Below are positions 10,295-18,135 of a stretch of 64,000 bases of DNA, in pieces. A program made the translations under genes and the position numbers. Positions within the stretch are counted from its first letter, which is position 1, and every line of letters starts with the position of its first letter. Below the pieces are notes generated by a model. That model saw nothing but the letters and a program-made list of their open reading frames with translations, was not told where the DNA came from and did not search any database. The DNA is from Prosapia bicincta (taxonomy: Eukaryota; Arthropoda; Insecta; Hemiptera; Cercopidae). The DNA lies in the NCBI GenBank assembly GCA_036971475.1, contig JBAIZL010000002.1:174117024-174181023 (forward strand), written 5' to 3'.

Positions 10295-11634
10295 ATGTCT
10301 TTGTCTAGTTCACTTGGTAAACGTGAAGAAATTGTTTTAGAAATAAAAGATTTAAGAAAACGAATTAAGGAAAAACATCGTGCACTAAAACGAGGTATTA
10401 CGGATATGGAAGATCATATAGAGAAAAATATAAAACCCATAATGGAACCGTTGATAAAACCGATAAAAGAATATACTGAACAATTTCAACCGATAAAAGA
10501 ATATAGCGAAAATTTAATGTATAAGCCTATAAAATGTTGGCGAGAGTTGAATGAGAAAACATTGTTGGCCACTATACATGAAAAACAAAAGCAGCAAGAA
10601 GAGAAAAAAACAAAAGCAACAAGAATAAAAATTAAAAAAGAGAAAAAAGAATTATGAAGCCAATGATAACGATGAGAGTTATAATTCTGACGATGGTTTT
10701 ACGTTTGACGCCAGCGAAAGGGGAAAAAGAAAAAACGAAATGATAGGTGGGAATCGACTGAAAAGACGTCCTCCAACACCTGAAACACCAATGAGCGATG
10801 AAGATGCTAATATAAAAAGAATAAACACTGGAAATATGATTGAAAGTGAAATTCCTGTTGAAAGAAAACCTTTAGACCCCGAAATGTTGATGGATGTAAA
10901 AAGCAAATATTCTTCAGATACTAATATGGAGGAAGAACAAATGGATGTTAATGTCTATGAGTCACGACCCACCTTTAGTAAATATGTGAAATCACCTAAA
11001 GGCAGTCGTCAAGCCATAACATATATAAAGAACACATTTGAAGGCAAGTTGTCAACAGAACTTTTTTAAAATTTTATAAAGAAACCTAAACAAGTGGTTA
11101 ATGTTTTCGGAGCGGGCATAGAAAATGATAAATGGATGGTTGGTGAAAAAAGAGTTAGAAATTGAGGGCGATGATTTGATTATCGATGGTGTTAGGTATG
11201 CTGGTACGCGTGGTATTTATGAATTATTATTCATGAGAATGCCTGTAGCATATATTTATACAGAAGATGATCTCATCAAATATCGAGATATTTTAATAGC
11301 AACGAATGCACACAGAATTAATTATTCGGCGATCGGTAAATTAAAATCAAACAAAAGTAATAAATACACGAAAATAATTTCAAAATTATTTCAGCCAAGA
11401 ACCGCCGCACTCACATGAATTGGACGAGCGGAAGCGGCTTGATTTTGAAAGAATATGAAAACATAAAAGGTCATATATTTCTTTTAATGATCCAAATGAA
11501 TCATGCGAGCGATTGAAAATACTAATTGCATCACAGTCGGCAGGAAATACGGGGCACAATATGAAATAATTTCCATAATTGAAGAAGTGAAGGAAGCAGG
11601 AATTATTATGATTAAAAATAAAAGTGATTTTTAA
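10295..11634 (+). pseudogene. conserved Polinton protein with coiled coil and YELLF domain, broken
   Basis: The ATG at 10295 starts a Lys/Glu-rich, probably coiled-coil N-terminus (MSLSSSLGKREEIVLEIKDL). An acidic/Pro-rich linker follows in another frame (10740-11066). Then comes a conserved C-terminal domain reading YAGTRGIYELLFMRMP, YTEDDLIKYRDIL, NAHRINYSA and, after further shifts, NDPNESCERLKILIASQSAG and a last IIEEVKEAGII segment. These blocks match a conserved domain of unknown function that I know from many invertebrate Polinton-derived proteins (DUF8207-like). The breaks are a frameshift near 10650, a TAA at 11067-11069, a frameshift near 11145, and at least two more after 11400. 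The function is unknown; its place among virion genes suggests a structural or core role. Confidence 0.72.
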
Positions 11635-11686
11635 AAAAATATTAGTCATTTGTTTTCTATTAGTCCATGTATAAGCATCTCTAAAA

Positions 11687-12019
11687 ATGAGCGTTGATAA
11701 ATTTGGACGTCATTTGCATTCTTCCTATCGACAACACAATAGACGAGGACCTGCTGGAGTGGGGTTTAAAATGACTAAAAACGGTGACTATGACATGGAG
11801 AATAAACGGTTGACCCATTTGAACGAAGCGAAAGATGATGAAGATGCTGTTAATTTTAAAATGTTTAAAGAAAAATACCTAACATTAAAAACATATATCG
11901 ATGGACACAAAAATTATATTCGTAATGAAGTAAATGTTATAAAAAAGTATCAGGAAATAATTTTGAATCAAAATAAAAAAATGGAAGCGAAAGAGGCTAG
12001 TGAAGGAGATAGTTTTTAA
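11687..12019 (+). CDS. small fibre-like Polinton protein (110 aa)
   Basis: This ORF is uninterrupted from the ATG at 11687 and begins MSVDKFGRHLHSS. A Gly/Pro-rich patch (RRGPAGVGFKM) is followed by GDYDMENKRLTHLNEAKDD and DAVNFKMFKEKYL. The pattern 'NKRLthL...DAV..K' resembles the neck motif of phage and adenoviral trimeric fibres, so a fibre or spike role is plausible but is inference. The C-terminal half is helical and charged. The stop TAA (12017-12019) lies inside the start of the inserted Penelope repeat (12013 onward), so the original C-terminus may have been longer. Similar short proteins recur in insect Polintons near the virion genes. Confidence 0.65.
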   Translation: MSVDKFGRHLHSSYRQHNRRGPAGVGFKMTKNGDYDMENKRLTHLNEAKDDEDAVNFKMFKEKYLTLKTYIDGHKNYIRNEVNVIKKYQEIILNQNKKMEAKEASEGDSF

Positions 12020-12232
12020 ATAAATAAAACCTCTAAACCACAAATAACATTTTATTTAAACCTTATGTACATTTCGATTGCCCAGCAATCATCTTCAGAG
12101 GTATTTAAAAATTACAACTAACTTTAAACAACATAATACAACAAATATATAGGCTTAAACCGGCAACTACTTCGCCACGTCCCTTATTTAAAAAAACTAG
12201 TACGACCAATCACGTTGCAGTAAATTCCCCCT
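12013..12232 (-). repeat. PLE direct repeat (pLTR), downstream copy
   Basis: The 220-bp repeat runs from TTTTTAAATAAATAAAA to ATTCCCCCT and is nearly identical to 14740-14959. It contains the hammerhead-like motif on the minus strand. Confidence 0.93.
12060..12102 (-). ncRNA. hammerhead ribozyme, copy 1
   Basis: Read on the minus strand: stem I 5' strand ACCU (12102-12099), core CUGAAGA (12098-12092), one extra U, stem II GAUUGC-UGG-GCAAUC, core GAA, a short self-complementary stem III (AUGU/ACAU), then U-A before the predicted cleavage site (between 12064 and 12063), and stem I 3' strand AGGU. This fits a type I hammerhead with the minimal stem III known from Penelope-like elements. The U between the core and stem II departs from the textbook core, so activity is not certain. 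Confidence 0.72.
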
Positions 12233-12336
12233 CTACAACTTGGTCCGGTCTTCCCCCTCTCGTGGTGAAGAGTTACCGTTACAACTATTTCAATTTTACT
12301 AAAAAACAATAATATTACTTATTAACAAAGTTATAA

Positions 12337-14701
12337 CTATCTCCTAATTAATGAATATAACTGAGACTTAGGGATAGGCCCTTTATCACAATTTAATAAA
12401 TTATTTTCGTCATATTTGTGAATGTACAAACTTTCAAAACTATTCAAAAGACCTTTTGAATTAACATTTCTCAATAATTTTAGATCATTTAATTCTAAAG
12501 TGTGTTTAGTGTTTAGAATATGTTCTGCAACACTAGATTTTTCAGGTCTTTGAATTTTTATTTGGCTAATATGTTCATTAAATCTGGTTAATATTTTCAT
12601 TTTCGTTTGGCTAATATAAATTTTACTACATGAATTACAATTTATTTTATAAATCCCAGATTTATCTATCATCTTAATTTTATCTTTAGGGTTACCTAAT
12701 ACATTTTTTAAGCTATTTAAGCTTTTGTAAGCTACTTTTAAATTTACCTGTTTAAAAACTTTATCTAGACCTTTTGTTAAATCCATATCAAATGGTAGGC
12801 TAATGAATTTATTTTTAACATTTTCTTTTTGTGTTATTAAGGTAGTAGAATCGTTTCGAAACTTTTTTAATTTTTGTTTCCTCAATATATTAGCTATTAT
12901 TTTAGGATCATATCCATTGAATTTTGCGATCTCTTTAATTCTGGCCAACTCACATTTAAATCTATTTTTATGCAATGGAATAGTAATTAATCTATTAACC
13001 ATGGTGTTAAAAGCTGCTAATTTATGGGATTTGCAATGGTTAGAATCTACCGGGATATATCTATCATTATTTGTATGTTTCCTATATATATCAAATTCAA
13101 TTTTATTATTATTTCTAAAACATAATACATCAAGAAACGGTAAACATTTATTATGCTCTATTTCAGAAGTAAATTTAACGTTTTTATGTTCATTGTTAAT
13201 TAATGATAAGAAATGTTCTACGTTAAACTTTTTGGTATTAAAAATTGCGAAAACATCATCTACATATCTAATCCATACTCTAGGAAAATACGAGAGTTTG
13301 CTTCTTAATTCCTTTTCAAAATTTTTCATACAAAGTTCGGCTATGAAAGGTGATAAACTATTCCTCATAGCTGTACCATCTTTTTGTTGGTAAAACACAT
13401 TGTTAAATGAAAAATAATTCTGAGTCATACAACATTTAGTTAATTTTACATATTCGTTAACTTCATTAATCTCTATTTTATTTTCAATTAAAAATTCTTT
13501 TAACAAAATTAATGTTTCAGCAACTGGTATGCTCGGGAATAGTGAACAAACTTCAAAGGATACAAATATTTCGTCTTCTGTCAGTTCAATATTTTTCAAT
13601 TTATTTATAAACTCTCCTGTATTTTTTATTGAGCTGGTTTCTATATTAAATTTAAAATTTCCAATAACTTTATTTAACCATTTTGACAAAAGATAAGTTG
13701 GTAAGTCAATCCCCGAAACTATCGGTCTCATCAAATTACCTTCTTTGTGTATCTTTGGGAATCAATATAACCTAGGTATAACTGCATTTGAAACATTAAA
13801 TTTATAAATTTCATTTTTTGGAATAACTAAATTACAACTTCTAATAATATTTACCGTTTCTTTTACAAATTTGTTTATTGGATTCTTTTTTAATTTCATG
13901 AACATTTCTTCTTTTAACAAATTAATAACTCGATTAACATAATCTTCTTTATTTAAAATCACAATAGTATTTCCCTTATCCGCTTTTAAAAAATAACAAT
14001 TACAATTTCTTAAACTTTTGATCACTTCTAATTCTTGACTATTTCTGGTTCCATTGTTCTTCAATTTTATATTTTCAGCAATCTTCGTCTTGCAAACTTT
14101 CCTGACGTAGTTTTTATCTGTTTCGTTTAAAAACTTAATACCATTCTCAATATTACCTATTAGCTCCTCAATACCTTTCCCATTATTATTACGGAAGGAA
14201 AATGTCAATCCTTTAGTTAATATTTCCATTTCCGATTTTGTGAATACTATATTTGTTTCATTTTTGACCAAAATATTATTATTATATTGGTTAATAGGTT
14301 TATCTGATGTAGTTCTCATCAACATGCTTAATTTCTTTTCTATTTTTTCAACTTTTTTCAAATATTTATGTTCATTAACTACATAAACTTGTTTACAAAA
14401 AAGTGTCCCAATCTTCTTTATTTTCTTTTGCTATCTTTAAATGTAAATTATATAACTCCAATTCCACTGTATTTAATTTACCATAAAGGTATTTTATTTG
14501 TAAACTCAGTCATTTCTCCTTAGCAAATTGTAAAAGTTTCTTTGTTCTGTAATTTTTAACTTTTATATTAATTCCTTCAATAAATTTAGGAGTTAAATTC
14601 TTCTTTTTACATGTTTTAAGAAATTTTATATCCGCTAATATAAAATTAACTTGTAAATTTAATTTTTGGAATCTGTTATACTCACTTGACCGAGAAGTCA
14701 T
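12337..14701 (-). pseudogene. Penelope reverse transcriptase with GIY-YIG endonuclease, broken
   Basis: From the ATG at 14701 (minus strand) the N-terminal region runs to a TGA at about 14510. Frameshifts near 14400 lead into a frame open from 14361 to 12337 except for one TGA at 13762-13764. That frame carries ADKGNTIVILNKEDY, the RT core with WIRYVDDVFAIF (YVDD), and a C-terminal SGIYKINCNSCSKIYISQTK with R and EH downstream, the GIY-YIG nuclease. Deviations: motif A reads SFEVCSLF, so the catalytic Asp is Glu (codon 13552-13554); the 'YIG' is YIS; and GTAMRN has Arg where Gly is usual. The element is thus doubly disabled. Large open segments suggest modest age. The plus-strand ORF at 12803-13393 is its shadow. 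Confidence 0.9.
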
Positions 14702-14739
14702 ATTTATAACTATATGAAGCAACCGTGGCGTAATGTTTA

Positions 14740-14959
14740 TTTTTAAATAAATAAAATCTCTAAACCACAAATAACATTTTATTTAAACCTTATGTACATT
14801 TCGATCGCCCAGCAATCATCTTCAGAGGTATTTAAAAAATACAACTAACTTTAAACAACATAATACAACAAATATATAGGCTTAAACCGGCAACTACTTC
14901 GCCACGCTCCTTATTTAAAAAAACTAGTACGACCAATCACGTTGCAGTAAATTCCCCCT
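14740..14959 (-). repeat. PLE direct repeat (pLTR), upstream copy
   Basis: This copy has the same length and ends as the copy at 12013 and differs at a handful of positions. One of these (T to C on the plus strand, in the hammerhead stem II) keeps base pairing as a G-U pair. Confidence 0.93.
14787..14829 (-). ncRNA. hammerhead ribozyme, copy 2
   Basis: The layout is the same as in the other pLTR copy: CUGAAGA core, GAUUGC-UGG-GCGAUC stem II, GAA, palindromic stem III and ACCU/AGGU stem I. The one stem II difference from copy 1 (A to G) turns a U-A pair into U-G and preserves the stem. Confidence 0.72.
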
Positions 14960-15091
14960 ACAGAAATAATTCGATATTTTGAAACATCGACAGATAATGC
15001 ACCTATTTTCTGCAATTACACAAATAAACAAAATTTAAATTCGCACAATTGTGGTCATTTGTGTTTAGCGCTTTTAACGAATAACATCTAA
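14960..15091 (+). pseudogene. Polinton adenain-type cysteine protease, C-terminal remnant
   Basis: Directly after the PLE, 43 codons in one frame read EIIRYFETSTDN, then NYTNKQNLNSHNCGHLCLAL and a stop at 15089-15091. The N-S-x-x-CGHLCL block holds the nucleophile Cys of adenovirus-like (Ulp1-fold) maturation proteases, which in Polintons process capsid proteins. The catalytic His and Asp/Glu and the rest of the fold should precede it. They are not present between the fibre-like ORF and the PLE, so the N-terminal part was lost, probably with the PLE insertion. The assignment rests on one strong motif plus its position just before the penton gene. Confidence 0.75.
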
Positions 15092-15204
15092 ATAACCAAT
15101 ATGCTCTGTTTAAGCAACAAAGGCCTAAACATCTCATGTTTACATGACATATTTCCGCTATAGATTTGACCAATGAATAATGGGAAATAGGTTTAATTGA
15201 TTTT

Positions 15205-15784
15205 ATGTCTTACAACACTATACCAAATATTGGAACAGATATTAATGATAAATTTTACTATGGCAATAATAAAGTCATACAATTGCCTGAGGGATCTTAC
15301 GAGATAGATAATATAAATTTCGTACTTGAAAGATGTCATTCATGAAGAAAACAAAAATATTAAGTTCGAACTAAGTGGGAATATTAATACATTAAAAACG
15401 AAAATATTTTGTTCGAAAACAATTAGATTTGACAAAGCGCACAGCATCGGTCCATTACTGGGATTTAAAGCAGAAGAATTGCGAGCATATACTTGGCACA
15501 TTTCCGAAAATACTGTAAACATTAACAAAGTGGACGGTATACGAATAGTATGTAATATTGCAAGAGGATCATATAGGAATGGTATTGAAGGACATATTAT
15601 TCACGAATTTTATCCAGCCGTTGAACCTGGTAATAAAATTATTGAAAAACCTGTCACAGTAATTTATCTACCTCTAAGCTTAACAGGTCTACTTCATAAT
15701 ATTACAGTACGTCTCGAAGATCAGGACGGACAACTAATAAATTTGCAAGAAGAATATATAACACTTAGACTTCATTTGCGCTGA
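15205..15784 (+). pseudogene. minor capsid protein (penton, single jelly roll), one frameshift
   Basis: The vertex protein of Polinton virions. The ATG at 15205 opens MSYNTIPNIGTD...LPEGSYEID. A one-base shift near 15318 moves to the frame that stays open to 15784. That frame contains HSIGPLLGFKAEEL, VNINKVDGIRIVCNI, IHEFYPAVEPGNKIIEKP, VIYLPLSL and DQDGQLINLQEEYITLRLHL, typical of Polinton pentons. The length of about 192 residues is normal. The gene lies upstream of the small ORF and the MCP, the usual order. Only one frameshift, so this is among the best-preserved genes. Confidence 0.9.
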
Positions 15785-15798
15785 AGTGTTACATAATC

Positions 15799-15954
15799 AT
15801 GTTCTTAGTTTTGAATAATAATACAAATTTCGAAAATTTTATTACACCAGTAGGTCGACGACAGTTGACAGAACACAAGCTGACAAGGAGGAACAAAGAA
15901 TTTTTGGAATCTTTAGGGTATAGTGTGAATAAAAAATATGTTGCGAGTAGATGA
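15799..15954 (+). CDS. small ORF between penton and MCP (51 aa)
   Basis: ATG at 15799, stop TGA at 15952-15954, 51 residues, basic. It begins MFLVLNNNTNFENF and continues to TRRNKEFLESLGYSV. A short basic peptide with an 'N..FL.SLG' ending recurs at this position in Polintons as far as I know the family; it may be a minor virion component like the small core proteins of adenoviruses (inference). Its last 17 bases overlap the MCP start in another frame. It is unbroken but too short for strong statistical support. Confidence 0.5.
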   Translation: MFLVLNNNTNFENFITPVGRRQLTEHKLTRRNKEFLESLGYSVNKKYVASR

Positions 15955-17094
15955 TAAAACTATTTTTGATGAAACTATTGTCGATTTAGAATATCACTCA
16001 CATCTACCATACGCACAAACAACATACGGTGAGAATGACGAGATTCGCATTCCAGTACATCAACATAATGTGTACACTTTGCCTTCTAAAAGTTACATTT
16101 ATATAGAGGGAGAATTTAAAGCAATAAAAGCGACAGACAATAGTGAAAGTGATGAAATCGAACTTATCAGCAATGGAATGTCATTTCTTTTTGATGAAAT
16201 TCGCTATGAAATTTGTGGAACAGAAATTGATCTAGTGTAAAATGTTGGAATATCGACAACAATAAAAAACCTCTTAACCCACACTGAAGATGAAAACAAT
16301 TATTTATTAAATGCTGGGTGGACAATAAATATGGAATCTTTAAAGTGTAAGCAAAATTTTTCGTTTTGTATTCCTTTACAAATGCTACTTGGATTCGGGG
16401 ACGACTATGTTCACATATTATTAAATGTTAAACAAGAAATAATATTACTCAGGAGTTCAAACAATTTCAATTCGATTATAACAAAAGACGCTAATAATAA
16501 AATAGAATTGAAAACTATTAAGATATTTTGGAAAATCCCATATATTCGAGTGGCCGATGATTATAATCTATCAGTACTAAGAATCACCGATAAGGACCAA
16601 CCAATTCACTAGGATTTAGTCGTTGGACGCTTAACGATAATCCTTCATTAGCTGTTTCGAAAAACTCAACTTGGACTGTGAAGACAGCATCAAATAGTGA
16701 GAAACCTCGCTACGTTATTATCGCATTCCAAACTGATAGGAGAAATGTGAACAATGAAAATGCTGGACACTTTGATTTCTGTGATATTAATAATATTAAA
16801 CTGTATCTAATCTCACAATATTATCCATACGATAATTTTAATGGAAACAGAGCAATTATATACGACTTTCTTACAAAATTTCAGTCATCACATTATCACG
16901 GTAGCAGCAAAAGACCTGCTATTGATTTTGAAACTTTTTTCGCAAAAACCCCATTATTTGTTATCGACTGTTCTCGACAAAATGAAACAATAAAAACCGG
17001 TACTATTGATGTGCGCATAGAAATTGAATCAAATGTCAACATACCTGAAAAAACAGCTGCTTATTGTCTCATCATCCAGGATGCACTTGTTTAA
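15938..17094 (+). pseudogene. major capsid protein (hexon-like, double jelly roll), two breaks
   Basis: The ATG at 15938 opens MLRVDDKTIFDETIVDLEYH. An in-frame TAA at 16238-16240 is followed in the same frame by NVGISTTIKNLL, SFCIPLQMLLGF and ILLNVKQEIILLRS. A one-base deletion near 16611 shifts to the last frame, which carries STWTVKTASN, EKPRYVIIAFQTDRRN, NIKLYLISQYYPYDN and PLFVIDCSRQNETIKTGTID, ending at 17094. These blocks and their order are those of Polinton double-jelly-roll capsid proteins. The predicted length is about 385 residues, on the short side. The protein forms the pseudo-hexagonal capsomers and is preceded by penton and the small ORF. Two lesions make it non-coding as it stands. 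Confidence 0.92.
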
Positions 17095-17318
17095 TACACA
17101 CCTTTATCTGGTCTTGTACGTAAAATATTTTAATGTAATGTAGGCAGAAGAATAATACATTTTTTGTTTAAATTCAGTGTACACTTTATTGATCTTTAAT
17201 TCACATTTCATCTGTAATTTTAAATAATGGTTGAAAAGTACGCAAAAATCACATATAAGAACGACTATTAGGAAGGAGAAAATCGAGAATTGAGCGGTGG
17301 AGGGGATACAACGGATAA

Positions 17319-17326
17319 TATAAATA
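17319..17326 (+). promoter_or_regulatory. TATA box upstream of the BIR gene
   Basis: TATAAATA lies about 160 bp before the BIR coding frame, with a TCAC-type initiator about 30 bp downstream. The 225 bp between the MCP stop and this box show no plus-strand gene; the minus-strand ORF at 17104-17382 has no recognisable features. Confidence 0.4.
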
Positions 17327-17482
17327 GATACGATAACACAAGATGCAGAGTTCACACGTACGAAGGAAGTGGAGAGTTGCACCTAGTCTGCAAATAGATA
17401 GTATATATTCAAGAAAATTATTTTAGTTTATAATATAGGAGATATTTTTGGATACCCGAGATACCCGAGATACAGTACACCT

Positions 17483-17808
17483 AGAAGCAGGCTGGAATCG
17501 TTCAACAACACCAGATTTTTATACTCCCGCCCTATGATTGGCAATTAGCAGAAGCCGGTTTTTTCTTTGACTCTCCACCTGATGCCGTTATATGCTTATA
17601 CTGTGGTGGTGGTTTAAAAGATTGGGAAGCACATGAATTTCCATGGATTGAACATGGTGGGTGGTTTCCGAGGTGCGGTTATTTGAAATTAGTAAAGGGT
17701 GAGGATTTTGGGGCACGATGTTATGCTTTGCGTTACTTATACCCAATACCAATACCCCGCAAAGAAGAGGAAACAGGGATAAGCAACGCCTTTATTGTAC
17801 AAGGATAA
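17483..17808 (+). pseudogene. BIR-domain (inhibitor-of-apoptosis-like) protein, one frameshift
   Basis: A single BIR zinc domain. RSRLESFNN begins the domain; a frameshift between about 17503 and 17538 leads to LAEAGFFFDSPPDAVICLYC. The zinc ligands fit CX2CX16HX6C exactly: C-L-Y-C, then the His of WIEHGGWFPRC and its final Cys. The frame stays open to a TAA at 17806-17808 with a short tail of about 40 residues and no RING finger. BIR proteins of insect viruses block host caspases, so an anti-apoptotic role is expected. It is the last rightward gene, facing the polymerase gene tail to tail. No clear ATG is seen in front of the domain; two copies of CCCGAGATA lie just upstream. A host-derived gene captured by the element is the simplest origin. 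Confidence 0.85.
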
Positions 17809-18135
17809 TGTAACATATTGTTATACTGTTATGTAACACTTTATGTTCATACAAATATTTTTGTAATTCTTTAGTAAATAGCTATTGACGGACTGTGGTA
17901 TTGAAAGTTTATTAATATCCTAAGTAACATTTAAATATATTTGTTCAACACACAATTGGTATAATGTGGAAAAAAACTCAAGGTTTAATCGGAAATAAAT
18001 GATTTGAACAACTCATTTTTTAACTATATATTTACTCTATAAACAATTGAAAATGGTTAACAAATAATATTTAATAATTACAAAGCATTAGTTATTTTTA
18101 ATAGTTAACAAATAATATTTATTCATTACAAAGAA
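17809..18135. terminator. convergent 3' region between BIR and polymerase genes
   Basis: A 330-bp AT-rich spacer between the two converging gene sets. AATAAA at 17994-17999 could serve the rightward transcripts. A degenerate local duplication (TTAACAAATAATATTTA, about 18058 and 18108) lies at its right edge. No coding frame. Confidence 0.4.

Larger units (their letters stand above)
12013..14959 (-). mobile_element. Penelope-like retroelement (PLE) inserted in the Polinton
   Basis: The element is 2,947 bp on the minus strand. Direct repeats of 220 bp (12013-12232 and 14740-14959) flank a decayed ORF encoding a Penelope reverse transcriptase with a C-terminal GIY-YIG nuclease. Such pLTR-like repeats and this domain pair define Penelope elements. 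The insertion separates the fibre-like ORF on the left from the last 43 codons of the protease on the right. I see no clear target duplication, and the protease N-terminus is missing on the left, so a deletion probably accompanied or followed insertion. Confidence 0.92.

Noticed and set aside
12803..13393. 196-codon plus-strand ORF
   Set aside because: It is antisense to the Penelope reverse transcriptase, whose minus-strand frame shows YVDD and GIY motifs.
17104..17382. 92-codon minus-strand ORF upstream of the BIR gene
   Set aside because: No domain, it opposes the direction of neighbouring genes, and it overlaps the likely BIR promoter.
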